Below are positions 7,948-17,394 of a stretch of 64,000 nt of DNA, piece by piece. This DNA comes from Helicobacter rodentium ATCC 700285 (lineage in GTDB: Bacteria; Campylobacterota; Campylobacteria; Campylobacterales; Helicobacteraceae): positions 1 through 64,000 of the forward strand of contig NZ_JHWC01000005.1 in the NCBI RefSeq assembly GCF_000687535.1. Direction: 5' to 3'. Made by a program: the position numbers and the translations under genes. Numbering within the stretch: the stretch's first letter is position 1; every line of letters begins with the position of its first letter. The notes under the pieces were generated by a model. The model did not search any database. It had not been told where the DNA came from and saw only the letters and a program-made list of their open reading frames with translations.

Positions 7948-9036
7948 ATGCAAGTCCATCATTTATCCCACATTGATTTAGACGGCTATGGTTGCCAAAT
8001 GGTTAGCAAAGAAATCTACACGAATGCTTTTTCTGCGGATTCTTTAGCAATGTATTTTTATAACGCAAATTATGGAAAAGAAGTCGGTGCGCGTTTAGAG
8101 CAAATTTATAGGGAAATCAAACGCGCAAAAGCAAAAAACCCAAAACGCAACCAAGCGCATATCCTGATTAGTGATTTGAATCTCACTCTTGAGGAATGCG
8201 ATAACTTGGTTCAATCTGTGTTAGAATTGAATCTAAATGGATTTAACATAACCTTTGAATTGCTAGACCACCATAAAAGCGGACAAGAATGCGCACAAAA
8301 GTATGATTGGTATGTGCTAGACACGAAGCGGTGTGCGACAAAAATCGTGTATGATACGCTCCTTCATCGTTATGGGCTTTGTGATTCTGCACAAAAGTGG
8401 CTTGAACCTATGACGCAAATGATTAATAGCGTTGATTTATGGCTTGAGGGAGGCTATGCGTTTGAGTTTGGCAAGGTTGCAATGCGCTTAATCGTGGAGG
8501 CAAAGGAATTCAATCGCTTTATGTTTGATGATGAGGATAGAGGGTATAAACTTGCCTTATTGCAACAATCTGCAAAATTTCTTACACAAGAAAAGGGCGA
8601 GATTCTACTAGATAATGCCATTTTAGAGATGAAAAAATGCTTTTTAAAGGGCAGTTTGCTAAGCGATACACTAGACAATCTTGTCTCAAGATACCAAAGT
8701 GAGCTTTTAGCACAAAAAGCGGAATCTTGCAGTGTGTATTGGAAGCAATATAGAGGGTTTTTAAGTTATAGCATTGGGAATATTTCAGTGTTGGCAAATT
8801 TGTTTTTAAAGAACAATCCCCAATTTGATTTTTTTATAGATGTGAGCGCAAGAGGAAATGTGAGTTTGCGCGCAAACAATGTGTGCGATGTGAGCCTTTT
8901 GGCTAAAAGCTGCTTCAATGGCGGGGGACACCCCAATGCAAGTGGAGGCAAAATAGACGGATTTAAAGAGAGCTTTATTTATGGAGATATTAAAGAATGT
9001 GTGCAAAATATCTTAAAAGGAGAGGAAATTGAGTAA
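7948..9036 (+). CDS. DHH-family phosphoesterase (flhA-linked)
   Basis: This 362-residue protein has a DHH phosphoesterase domain: metal-binding HIDLDGYGCQ near the N terminus, ISDLNL at about 72 and the name-giving LLDHHKSG at about 110. A DHHA1-like C-terminal substrate domain ends in CFNGGGHPNASGG. The family includes RecJ-type nucleases, nano-RNases and cyclic-dinucleotide phosphodiesterases. In H. pylori the homologue also follows flhA and is annotated as a single-strand-specific exonuclease-like protein. The substrate cannot be read from sequence; oligonucleotide or oligoribonucleotide is likely. It overlaps the next gene by eight bases. Confidence 0.85.
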   Translation: MQVHHLSHIDLDGYGCQMVSKEIYTNAFSADSLAMYFYNANYGKEVGARLEQIYREIKRAKAKNPKRNQAHILISDLNLTLEECDNLVQSVLELNLNGFNITFELLDHHKSGQECAQKYDWYVLDTKRCATKIVYDTLLHRYGLCDSAQKWLEPMTQMINSVDLWLEGGYAFEFGKVAMRLIVEAKEFNRFMFDDEDRGYKLALLQQSAKFLTQEKGEILLDNAILEMKKCFLKGSLLSDTLDNLVSRYQSELLAQKAESCSVYWKQYRGFLSYSIGNISVLANLFLKNNPQFDFFIDVSARGNVSLRANNVCDVSLLAKSCFNGGGHPNASGGKIDGFKESFIYGDIKECVQNILKGEEIE

Positions 9037-9265
9037 AGAAAAAATCAAAGAATTAGAAGAGGAAATTGAGGAGCTATCTATTCAACTTAGCGATATGCTC
9101 TGCGTAGCATTACTGCTTAGTGGAGTGAAAGAAAAGTATATGCAAGAAGCACTAGACGCATATATTGATAATTTGGACGAAGAAAGCATAGAATATGGCG
9201 TTAAGGAGATTTTGCAAAATATTGAGAATCTCAAATCCACGCATTCTAAGTTTTTCAAAGATTAA
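9029..9265 (+). CDS. small coiled-coil protein downstream of DHH gene
   Basis: This 78-residue acidic, Leu/Glu-rich protein opens with a heptad-like stretch (EKIKELEEEIEELSIQLSDM). It has no signal peptide. The TTG start at 9029 overlaps the end of the DHH gene and has AGGAGAGG a few bases upstream, so translational coupling is likely. I do not recognise a family. Its position between flhA-DHH and purN suggests it belongs to the same transcript. Confidence 0.65.
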   Translation: MSKEKIKELEEEIEELSIQLSDMLCVALLLSGVKEKYMQEALDAYIDNLDEESIEYGVKEILQNIENLKSTHSKFFKD

Positions 9266-9268
9266 ACA

Positions 9269-9946
9269 ATGCAAACAAAGCAAATTGCGATTCTATTTAG
9301 TGGCAATGGGAGTAATTTAGAGGCGTTAATTAGGGTATTACACAATAAATGCTTCTGTGCAAAGGGGGATTTTGTGGCGCAAAGCGGGTTTTGTGTTGGC
9401 GGAATCACAAAGAACTTTGTAGAGAGCAAAAGCGATAATGCCTTTAAAGTAGAGGTTGTATTGGCTTTGAGCAACAAAAAAGATGCGTATGGGCTCACTA
9501 GGGCTAGGAATCTCGGGATAAAAACGCAGGTTTTAGAGAGCGCAACCCATAAAGATAGAGAGGAGTTTGATAAAAATCTCGTGGAGATTTTAACACCTTT
9601 AAAGCTTGATTTATGTGTATTAGCTGGATTTATGCGAATCCTAACGCCTGTTTTTACGGATTCTATCAAGGCGGTTAATATTCACCCCTCCCTTTTGCCA
9701 CTTTTTAAAGGAGCGCACGGAATCCAAGAGAGCTTTGCATCGCCTATGAAACTAGGCGGAGTGAGTGTGCATTGGGTGAGTGAGGAGCTAGATGGCGGAG
9801 AGATGATTGCACAAGGCGCGATTGCAAAAATAGCAGGAGAAAGTTTAGAATCCTATGAGGAGCGCATTCATAAACTTGAACACTCTTTATATCCTTTGGC
9901 AGTATTGCAAGCTTTAGCAAATCAAACAACTACAAATCTAAGGTAA
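9269..9946 (+). CDS. purN: phosphoribosylglycinamide formyltransferase
   Basis: PurN transfers formyl from 10-formyl-THF to GAR in purine synthesis. Motifs are visible: phosphate-binding FSGNGSN (residues 10-16), VLAGFMRIL, catalytic NIHPSLLPLFKGAHG and the Asp of ELDGGEMI. At 225 residues it is slightly longer than the usual form. About 25 extra residues sit between the first helix and the second strand (about 27-55, KCFCAKGDFVAQSGFCVGG and following), with three Cys. The gene starts three bases after the small coiled-coil gene and is followed five bases later by a glycosyltransferase, so all are likely one transcript. Confidence 0.93.
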   Translation: MQTKQIAILFSGNGSNLEALIRVLHNKCFCAKGDFVAQSGFCVGGITKNFVESKSDNAFKVEVVLALSNKKDAYGLTRARNLGIKTQVLESATHKDREEFDKNLVEILTPLKLDLCVLAGFMRILTPVFTDSIKAVNIHPSLLPLFKGAHGIQESFASPMKLGGVSVHWVSEELDGGEMIAQGAIAKIAGESLESYEERIHKLEHSLYPLAVLQALANQTTTNLR

Positions 9947-9950
9947 AAAA

Positions 9951-11057
9951 ATGAATAATCCAATGCGTATTTTGCATACAGAATGGTCTGGTGGCTTTGG
10001 AGGGCAGGAGATTAGAATCTTAAATGAAATGGAAGAAATGAGGAGACGAGGCTGTTATTTAGCCCTTGCCACAAAAGAAGATACAATGATATTACAAAAG
10101 GCTAAAGAAAGAAATTTTGATACTTTTCTTTTACCCTTTAAAAATAAAACAGATTTGCACAGCATTTATGCCCTCCACAAAATTTTAAAAAATTTTGATA
10201 TTCTCAATACGCATAGCAGCGTTGATACTTGGTGCGGAGGATTGGCAAGCATTGGAAGCGGGGCAAAGTTTATCCGCACAAGGCATTTATCTACCAATCT
10301 CCACCCCTCGCGTTTAAATTTCATCAACTCTCTAGCAGACTTCATTATGACCACAGGCGAAAGCATACGACAAAATATGATACGCGAAAATCGGATAAAG
10401 CAAGAGAGGATTCTTTCTATTCCAACAGGGATTGACACAGAGATTTTTTGCAAAGAAAAGTATAATAAAGAACAAATGAGGGAAAAATATAAAATCCCTC
10501 AAGACGCATTGGTTATAGGCAATCTAGGCGTTTTAAGAGCAATGAAACGACAGGATAATTTCATCAGAATTGCGGCAAAAATTCATCAAAAATACCCGCA
10601 TACATTTTTCGTGATTGCAGGGAGTGGAGACGGACAAATTTGGCTAGGAAATCTTGCAAAGGAAGTCAATGCGGAAGCTAAACAAGAAATCGTGCGCCTA
10701 AGCGGACACATTAAGAATCCAGCAGAGTTTTTAAGTGCCTTAGATATTTTTATGCTCACAAGCGATAGAGATGAGGGTGTGCCACAAAGCCTAATGCAAG
10801 CTCTTGCTATGGAGATTCCAAGCATTGCTAGTGATATTGGCTCTATTGCGGACTTACACTCTATCAATCAAGGGCGACCCAATTTTATCCTCACGCAAAA
10901 CCCAACTCAAGAAGAATTTGAAGAAGCATTGGAATCCCTCTTAAACAATCCCAACCTTATAGAAGCCAATCGCGCATTGATAGTAGAAAATTTTTCACTT
11001 GTTGCAATGGGTGAGAAAATTATGCAAATTTATCGGAATCTCCTAACTAATTCTTGA
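9951..11057 (+). CDS. glycosyltransferase family 4 protein, probably LPS/LOS core
   Basis: This 368-residue GT-B enzyme has an N-terminal Gly-rich acceptor loop (EWSGGFGGQEIRIL, residues 10-23), donor-domain NLGVLRAMKRQDNFIRIA, and the GT4 EX7E region in TSDRDEGVPQSLMQALAMEIPSIAS. It lacks a membrane segment and should work at the inner face of the inner membrane. The sugar and acceptor cannot be told from sequence; lipooligosaccharide core is the most common role for this subgroup in Campylobacterales. It ends the flhA-DHH-purN run and is followed by repeats. Confidence 0.85.
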   Translation: MNNPMRILHTEWSGGFGGQEIRILNEMEEMRRRGCYLALATKEDTMILQKAKERNFDTFLLPFKNKTDLHSIYALHKILKNFDILNTHSSVDTWCGGLASIGSGAKFIRTRHLSTNLHPSRLNFINSLADFIMTTGESIRQNMIRENRIKQERILSIPTGIDTEIFCKEKYNKEQMREKYKIPQDALVIGNLGVLRAMKRQDNFIRIAAKIHQKYPHTFFVIAGSGDGQIWLGNLAKEVNAEAKQEIVRLSGHIKNPAEFLSALDIFMLTSDRDEGVPQSLMQALAMEIPSIASDIGSIADLHSINQGRPNFILTQNPTQEEFEEALESLLNNPNLIEANRALIVENFSLVAMGEKIMQIYRNLLTNS

Positions 11058-11062
11058 TAAAT

Positions 11063-11340
11063 TTAGGATTGCTTTTGGAACTCCATTGAGAGCTTTTGAT
11101 GCAAGATATAGATTTGCGCTGAAGTGAGTTGCCAATGCAACGCGTACCGTGATTCCTTGTGAAATCTTGCAATGACGATACTAAAAGCGTCTGCTACTGC
11201 GTCATTGCAAGAAAATTTGAAAAATTTTCGTGGCAATCTATAATTTTGAATTACTTTAAAACTCCCATTACTATATTTACTTTTTGCAACATTACAGATT
11301 GTTTTGGCTTCACCTCGCAATGACGGAGACGTAAGGACGA
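11063..11340. repeat. dispersed repeat cluster, inverted partner of 12470-12830
   Basis: The 280-base gap holds GTCATTGCAAG, TGGCAATCTATAAT and CCTCGCAATGACGG arms around a 68-base core (11234-11301). The reverse complement of this core matches 12530-12597 at about 60 of 68 positions. The two clusters flank the EF-hand gene at 11346-12332 in opposite orientation. I see no gene in the gap. Confidence 0.75.
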
Positions 11341-11345
11341 TAGAG

Positions 11346-12332
11346 TTATGCCTTGACGCTTAGAATCAAGCTTTCATTGGAACGCATTTGTTCCACAAAA
11401 TCATTGATTTTATTTGTCAAATGCCCGTTAATCACATCTGCATCGTTACTTTGTTGTTTGATTAGCTCCACTTCTCCCGCAAAATACTGCTGCACCAACG
11501 CTTGTTCCTCCGCAGAGAGGGTATTTAGATTACCGCTTTGCTTGATTTTTGCTAGAAGCCTCATTGCCTCCTCCATTGCAGCCACATCTAACTCCTCTTT
11601 GCTTTTGGGCTCGGGCGTTTTCGCGCGTGAATCCTCTACCATTTGGGCGAGTGTGTTTTCTTTGGATTTCAAAATGCCCTTAAGCGTCTGCGCTAAATTA
11701 CCACGCGTTACTTCAATATGCTCCTGCACACTGATTTCACCATCTAAATTTTTATCTTGAGTGATAAAATTATCTAGCAAATCCTCTATGGTGCGCACTT
11801 TTGTATCGTCTGCCTTTGCGTTTGTGGCGACTGAATACACAGCCATACCATTGTTTAAAATGCCCTTTTCTGCCAATTTAAATGTATAGCCGTCTTGGAT
11901 TAACCCTCTCTCTTTATCAGAAAACTTGCCGTCTCTATCCAAATCCGCCTTTTGCGCCCCCACCTCTCCAGCGACAATCTGCGCATACCAACCGCTCACA
12001 TACGCTTCTGCCTTACCGCTTAGGCGCATTAACCCATCGTCTCTTGCGTAAAAATCTTTTTGATTAAACTTTTCTTGCAACCTTTCTAAATTCTCTTTAG
12101 AGAGAAGCGCACTAACCCTCTCTCCACTTGTGGCATCATCAAAAAGCACGAGTTTGTAGTTAGAATCCTGCCCTACCAACTTCGCTTTTATGGATTCTTT
12201 AATCTCTTGTGGTGCAAGTGAATCCTGCTCCGCCTCCCTTTGCAAAGAGGATTCTGCACGCGCATTAGCGGAGAGATAGGTTTTCTTTGAAACGATATTA
12301 TCCACGCCACCAATAGAGGTCATTCTCATCAT
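11346..12332 (-). CDS. uncharacterised protein with two canonical EF-hand loops
   Basis: This 328-residue, mostly helical, soluble protein has two textbook EF-hand calcium loops: DLDRDGKFSDKE (about residues 129-140) and DKNLDGEISVQE (about 192-203). Each has Asp/Asn at positions 1, 3 and 5, Gly at 6 and Glu at 12. There is no signal peptide. The C-terminal half has Gln/Glu-rich helices (NTLSAEEQALVQQYF). AAAGGAG precedes the ATGATG start. A candidate sigma-54 promoter lies at 12366-12379. The gene stands alone between inverted repeat clusters. I recognise no family; a calcium-responsive or flagellum-linked role is inference from motif and promoter. Confidence 0.75.
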   Translation of the reverse strand: MMRMTSIGGVDNIVSKKTYLSANARAESSLQREAEQDSLAPQEIKESIKAKLVGQDSNYKLVLFDDATSGERVSALLSKENLERLQEKFNQKDFYARDDGLMRLSGKAEAYVSGWYAQIVAGEVGAQKADLDRDGKFSDKERGLIQDGYTFKLAEKGILNNGMAVYSVATNAKADDTKVRTIEDLLDNFITQDKNLDGEISVQEHIEVTRGNLAQTLKGILKSKENTLAQMVEDSRAKTPEPKSKEELDVAAMEEAMRLLAKIKQSGNLNTLSAEEQALVQQYFAGEVELIKQQSNDADVINGHLTNKINDFVEQMRSNESLILSVKA

Positions 12333-12365
12333 AGTCTCTCCTTTTTAAGATTAATTTATATTCTT

Positions 12366-12379
12366 GCAAATTTAAATCC
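12366..12379 (-). promoter_or_regulatory. candidate sigma-54 (-24/-12) promoter
   Basis: On the minus strand TAGGATTTAAATTTGCAAG carries GG and GC separated by exactly ten bases, the invariant sigma-54 spacing. TTTGCAA resembles the Campylobacterota -12 element. It lies about 35 bases upstream of the EF-hand gene start. In this group sigma-54 drives mid-class flagellar genes. It could be a chance match in AT-rich DNA. Confidence 0.35.
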
Positions 12380-12469
12380 TACAATTTATTTGCTTAAACA
12401 AATTTTACAAAGAATCTTATTAGCTGTCTTAAACTATAAATTGTTGCCCTATCGTCCATTTTTAAAATC

Positions 12470-12830
12470 TTAATCTTGCATAAAGAAAATTCCCTGCTTT
12501 GTCATTGCGAGAGAGTGAAACGAACGAAGCAATCTATAATCTTACAAAAAGTAAATATAACAATGAAAGTTTTAAGGTAATTCAAAATTATAGATTGCCA
12601 CGAATTGCGTTACAATTCTCGCAATGACGCAGTGGGATTCTGTCATTGCGAGGAATGAACGCAGTGAATGACGAAGCAATCCATAATAATGCACTTCTTT
12701 GGAAAGATTCCATAGCTTGATTTAGTTTTTGCAAAATTATAGATTGCCACGAGGCTAAAGCCTCTTGCAATGACGAAAGAGGGGTGTGCCACGATTCCTT
12801 GCAGAATCTCACAATACAGCAAACAAGAAG
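12470..12830. repeat. dispersed repeat cluster (three or more units)
   Basis: In order: TCATTGCGAGAGAGTGAAACG ... AAGCAATCTATAAT, a 68-base core, TATAGATTGCCACGA ... CTCGCAATGACG, a second TCATTGCGAGGAATGAACG ... GAAGCAATCCATAAT, a different core, and TATAGATTGCCACGAGG ... CTTGCAATGACG. Each unit is a long imperfect palindrome, two facing arms around a core. No gene is visible between 12357 and 12913. Confidence 0.8.
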
Positions 12831-12913
12831 CAAGGGGGGCTTAAAACAAACGAGCAATGGGAAAAATTTTGTTTATTAAAACTAAGTTGCCACTTCTCTT
12901 ACTTGTGGGTTTT

Positions 12914-13525
12914 TTATTGCTTAGAGCCTGTTTCCTGCTTCACAGCAAATTTTTGCATTAAAGCTATCGTTTCGCTATCTCGCGCCTCCCAGCGATTCCT
13001 TAAATCCTGTATTATTTGCGCGAAATCCTCTGCTTTAAGATTCTGTCCAAATTTCGCCTTCGCGCTTAAGGATTCCACTAAAATCTTACCTACAAAAGTG
13101 CCTCTTTCTTTGCCGACAAACTGCCCACTCTCCATACTTATTTGTAAATTTTTAGGCTCGTATTTCTGCACGAGGCGCGTTAAAATCCGCCTTTTCTCCT
13201 CCAAATCCTCCACCACACAAAACTGCCCCTCCAAAAACACAGAAAAGAAAAACTGCGTGGGAATCATCGTGCCTTTCAAAAAATGGCTCGGAATATAGGC
13301 ATAAGGCAAAGCCGCGCTAAAGGCAACTTTGGGATTATGCTTAAGCAGTGCATATTTGCGCCCCGCCTTTGCCCCGTGTAGATAAATTTTAGAATCCTCA
13401 TAGTAAAAGCTAAGTGGCACGGCATAGGGAATGCTATCAGGAATCACGAGTGTGCCAAATTCTATTTTGTTTAAAAACTCCTGTATCAATCCCAAATCTT
13501 TACAATCAAAATCGCTGCGCCGCAT
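12914..13525 (-). CDS. pyridoxamine 5'-phosphate oxidase-family FMN-barrel protein (NimA-like)
   Basis: The 203-residue protein starts MRRSDF, as many split-barrel flavoproteins of the NimA/Pyridox_ox_2 group do. It has the expected strand order: FGTLVIPDSIPYAVPLSFYY, KIYLHGAKAGRKYALLKHNPKVAFSA (FMN-phosphate region), then FFFSVFLEGQFCVVED. Members bind flavin or haem and reduce varied substrates, including nitroimidazoles; the true substrate here is unknown. It lies nine bases downstream of murB and is probably the last gene of the fliQ-murB transcript. Confidence 0.8.
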   Translation of the reverse strand: MRRSDFDCKDLGLIQEFLNKIEFGTLVIPDSIPYAVPLSFYYEDSKIYLHGAKAGRKYALLKHNPKVAFSAALPYAYIPSHFLKGTMIPTQFFFSVFLEGQFCVVEDLEEKRRILTRLVQKYEPKNLQISMESGQFVGKERGTFVGKILVESLSAKAKFGQNLKAEDFAQIIQDLRNRWEARDSETIALMQKFAVKQETGSKQ

Positions 13526-13534
13526 TTTTCCTCC

Positions 13535-14353
13535 TTATCGCAGAATCTGCACTTCATTTTCTAGCGCGATTCCACAAACGCTACGCACCCTTTCTCTTGC
13601 AAGTTCTATTAGTTCCACAGCTTCCTCAAAAGTAGAATCCCCGAGATTCACAAGAAAATTTGCGTGTTTTTCACTAAAGCACAGACTTTTGTTTTTACCA
13701 AACCGCACACCCTTTAGCCCCACTGCCTCAATCAACCTTCCGGCAAAGTCGCCCTTAGGATTCTTAAAGCAACTCCCAAAACTTGGCTCTTTGGGTTGAT
13801 TTTGTCGCATAGAGGTAAAAAGCTCTACCAAGTCGTGATTGAATCCGCTTTCTTTTTTAAAAATTCCAGCAAAAATCAACCCAGAAATTTCGCTACTACG
13901 ATAAGAAAGCCCTAGCGATTCCGCAGCTTTAAAGCCAAGCTTTGCGGTATTCTCTAGTTGCAGGATTCCAAGTAGCACTTCTTGAATCTCATAGCTCTTA
14001 AGCCCCGCATTCATCTTGATGATTCCGCCCACACTTCCGGGCAATCCGCAAAGAATCTCAAATCCTCTTAAGTTGTTGCGTTTCGCATAGGCAAACAGCT
14101 TACCGCTCGGCGTTGCCGCACCCACTTCTAAGCTATCTCCCAAGTCCTTAATATAATCAAATGCCTTGCTTAAAACACAGAGATTCTTAGCACTAGGAGC
14201 AATCAAGAGATTGTTTGCCTTGCCGATGATTTGCGGAGAAGTCTTTTGCAAAAGTTCTGCGTAATCTTGTGGGGATTCTATATAGTTTAAGGTATTGATT
14301 GCACCGATTCGCACACTTGTATAGCGTGAAAAATCTATGCGTTTTGCAAACAT
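13535..14353 (-). CDS. murB: UDP-N-acetylenolpyruvoylglucosamine reductase
   Basis: MurB reduces UDP-GlcNAc-enolpyruvate to UDP-MurNAc in peptidoglycan synthesis. This is the short form of Campylobacterales (272 residues). Visible features are the FAD-binding VRIGAINTLNYI, GKANNLLI, GLPGSVGGIIKMNAG, LSYRSSEISG, and PSFGSCFKNPKGDFAGRLIEAVGLKG. The start overlaps the fliQ stop at 14353, and fliQ-murB is also the H. pylori order, so the pair is an operon. Confidence 0.95.
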   Translation of the reverse strand: MFAKRIDFSRYTSVRIGAINTLNYIESPQDYAELLQKTSPQIIGKANNLLIAPSAKNLCVLSKAFDYIKDLGDSLEVGAATPSGKLFAYAKRNNLRGFEILCGLPGSVGGIIKMNAGLKSYEIQEVLLGILQLENTAKLGFKAAESLGLSYRSSEISGLIFAGIFKKESGFNHDLVELFTSMRQNQPKEPSFGSCFKNPKGDFAGRLIEAVGLKGVRFGKNKSLCFSEKHANFLVNLGDSTFEEAVELIELARERVRSVCGIALENEVQILR

Positions 14354-14619
14354 TAAAACAAGAAGCTCGGCATTAGATTAAAGATTCTTGTCGTGAAGTC
14401 CATTAGCATATTTAACATCCAAGGCATTGTAAAGATAATCACGACAATAACGGCTAGAATCTTTGGCACAAAAGTAAGTGTCATTTCGTTGATTTGCGTG
14501 GTGGCTTGAAAAATACTAATCATTAAGCCCACCACCAAACCAACAAGCAACATCGGGAGAGAAAGGGTTAATGTGATTTTATAGGTCTCAATCGCTAAAG
14601 CCATTAATTGCGATTCCAC
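14353..14619 (-). CDS. fliQ: flagellar biosynthetic protein FliQ
   Basis: This 88-residue inner-membrane protein has two long hydrophobic helices and the family motif ISIFQATTQINEMTLTFVPKI. FliQ is part of the FliPQR export gate of the flagellar type III machine. It sits 22 bases downstream of fabI and overlaps murB, so it may be read with the fabI-tpiA group or from its own promoter. Length and motif match the family fully. Confidence 0.96.
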   Translation of the reverse strand: MESQLMALAIETYKITLTLSLPMLLVGLVVGLMISIFQATTQINEMTLTFVPKILAVIVVIIFTMPWMLNMLMDFTTRIFNLMPSFLF

Positions 14620-14641
14620 AACTCTCTCCTTGCCTTAAAAT

Positions 14642-15469
<828 letters not shown>

Positions 15470-16177
15470 TTAAATCCGTGAATTATCTAAGATTTGACAA
15501 AAGCTTGAAATCTCCCAACTCGCACTTCCTACAAGCACACCATCTACGCTATGGATTTGCAGAATCTCACGCACATTTTGGGGCTTCACGCTTCCGCCAT
15601 ACAAAAGCGGAATTTTACCTAATTTTTGCTTTAAGCGTGTGTGAATTTGCGTAATTTCCTCTAAACTTGCACTCACACCACTACCAATCGCCCAAATGGG
15701 TTCATACGCAACAATCAAATGCGGATAATCTAAAGCAATGCCCTCAAATTGTGATTCCAAAAACTCTAGCACCGCTTCAATGCCTTGCTTTTTAACCTCT
15801 TGCGATTCGCCGATACAATAGCAGATTCTAAACCCACGCTTGGCAAAAAAATCAAACTTTTCTGCACAAAAGCTTTGCGATTCCTTTAAAATCTCTCTCC
15901 TTTCGCTATGTCCGATAAGCAATGTTTGAATCCCAAATTCCTCTAATTGCTCTAGCCCAATTTCGCCAGTGATTGAACCATTTTGCGCAGGATACGCGTT
16001 TTGCGCACCGATTTGAAAAGTCTTAAAACGATTTTCTAAGAGTGCGGTTTGTGGCGGAAAAACTATGATTTGTTGCTGTGCTTGGTTTTGGGTGGCAAAC
16101 TTTTCTAACTCCTCGCAAAAGCGTAAAGTGCTTTTTCTTGTATGATTTGTCTTGAAATTACTTGCAATAATTTTCAT
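15470..16177 (-). CDS. tpiA: triosephosphate isomerase
   Basis: TpiA interconverts dihydroxyacetone phosphate and glyceraldehyde 3-phosphate. The 235-residue protein shows SNFKTNHTR (catalytic Asn and Lys), catalytic His in LLIGHSERRE, catalytic Glu in VAYEPIWAIGSG and the phosphate loop YGGSVKPQN. It is shorter than the usual 250 residues, typical for this phylum. First gene of the leftward tpiA-fabI pair; divergent from the membrane-protein gene at 16273. Confidence 0.96.
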   Translation of the reverse strand: MKIIASNFKTNHTRKSTLRFCEELEKFATQNQAQQQIIVFPPQTALLENRFKTFQIGAQNAYPAQNGSITGEIGLEQLEEFGIQTLLIGHSERREILKESQSFCAEKFDFFAKRGFRICYCIGESQEVKKQGIEAVLEFLESQFEGIALDYPHLIVAYEPIWAIGSGVSASLEEITQIHTRLKQKLGKIPLLYGGSVKPQNVREILQIHSVDGVLVGSASWEISSFCQILDNSRI

Positions 16178-16272
16178 AGGATTCCTTATATTTTTTGGTA
16201 TTATAGCAAATCTTGAATGCTTTATGCTTTTTATTTGGTGCTATAATTGCGGTAATCATTTAAGGAGTTTTG

Positions 16273-17355
16273 ATGAGTTTTTTGCAAAAAATAGAGGAGA
16301 ATGTCAAGCTAATTTTTACTTGGAATCCAAGTGATAGATTATGGCAAATGCCCTTTTTTGCTAGTTTGGGGGTTGCAATCGTTCTCTTTATTGCCGCATT
16401 TTTTGAGCGTCCAGATTTGGGGCTTGTTGCAATCATTGGAACAAATATTTTTCTTTATGTGCCAGACACGCCGATTTATCATAAAATGATTTTAAGTATG
16501 GCGTGCGCCTTTGGAATTGTGGCTTCTTTCACGCTTGGGCTTGTGGGGCAAACTTATCCGTCGTTAATTCCACTCATTGTTTTTTTAGTTACAATGGTAA
16601 GTGCGCAAGTCGTGCGCTATTTTAGCATTGGTGCTCCGGGATTCTTTTTCTTTACTTTTGCGATGATTCTTGGGACTTATATTCCTTTTGAAATCAAAGA
16701 TTATCCCGCTGCTATCGGACTTGTCGCGCTTGGAACAATGGTAGCAAACATAATGGTTCTACTCTATTCTCTAAGTGTGATTTATATTTTCAAACACCCT
16801 CCAAAACCCATTGCAAAAATGGGAGAATTTGGATTTGGCGTGATTATCATTGACCCTATTATCATTGCGTTTTTTGTAAGCGCGTCTATGATTTTTCAAA
16901 GCTTTTTGGAGCTAGAGCGCGGTTATTGGGTGGGAGTGAGTTGCGCAGCGATTCTAACCGCAATCAATTTCAAACAAATTTGGATAAAACAGCTTCAAAG
17001 AATCTTGGGAACGATTGTGGGCGTAAGTTTTGCTTATTTTTTATTGCATTTTAGCTTTAACCCCATTGAGTTTGCCTTTTTAATGATGCTTTTGATGTTT
17101 TTTGCAGAATTAACAACGGTTAGGAATTATGCGTTAGCAATGGTATTTTTAACGCCTTATTCCACCTATTTAGCAGAAGTTGCTAGTTTTATGCATTACG
17201 ACCCAAACTTGATTATCAAAGCAAGAATCTTAGATATTACCATTGGTAGTCTCTTTGGGCTTTTAGGAGGTGCGGTAATGCACTGGAAGCCTCTGCGGGA
17301 AGTGCTAGAAAAAGCAGCAAAAAAGGTTATATATAAATGGATTGGCGCAGATTAA
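16273..17355 (+). CDS. FUSC-like integral membrane protein
   Basis: The 360-residue protein has about ten hydrophobic segments in two blocks: residues 30-170, and 185-345 after the KHPPKPIAKMGEFG linker. The second block contains ELERGYWVGVSCAAILTAI, VGVSFAYFLL and a short C-terminal cytosolic tail, the layout of FUSC/aromatic-acid exporter proteins. The ATG at 16273 is preferred over the TTG at 16270 because AAGGAG lies five bases upstream. It is alone between tpiA (divergent) and cetA (convergent). Function is inferred only to 'exporter-like'. Confidence 0.75.
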   Translation: MSFLQKIEENVKLIFTWNPSDRLWQMPFFASLGVAIVLFIAAFFERPDLGLVAIIGTNIFLYVPDTPIYHKMILSMACAFGIVASFTLGLVGQTYPSLIPLIVFLVTMVSAQVVRYFSIGAPGFFFFTFAMILGTYIPFEIKDYPAAIGLVALGTMVANIMVLLYSLSVIYIFKHPPKPIAKMGEFGFGVIIIDPIIIAFFVSASMIFQSFLELERGYWVGVSCAAILTAINFKQIWIKQLQRILGTIVGVSFAYFLLHFSFNPIEFAFLMMLLMFFAELTTVRNYALAMVFLTPYSTYLAEVASFMHYDPNLIIKARILDITIGSLFGLLGGAVMHWKPLREVLEKAAKKVIYKWIGAD

Positions 17356-17394
17356 AATAAACGCCAATCTTTTACTTTTGCAAAAAGGTGCTTG

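Noticed and set aside
12470-12830. Repeat clusters as a CRISPR array
   Set aside because: Units alternate in orientation, vary in length and have no uniform spacers or nearby cas genes.
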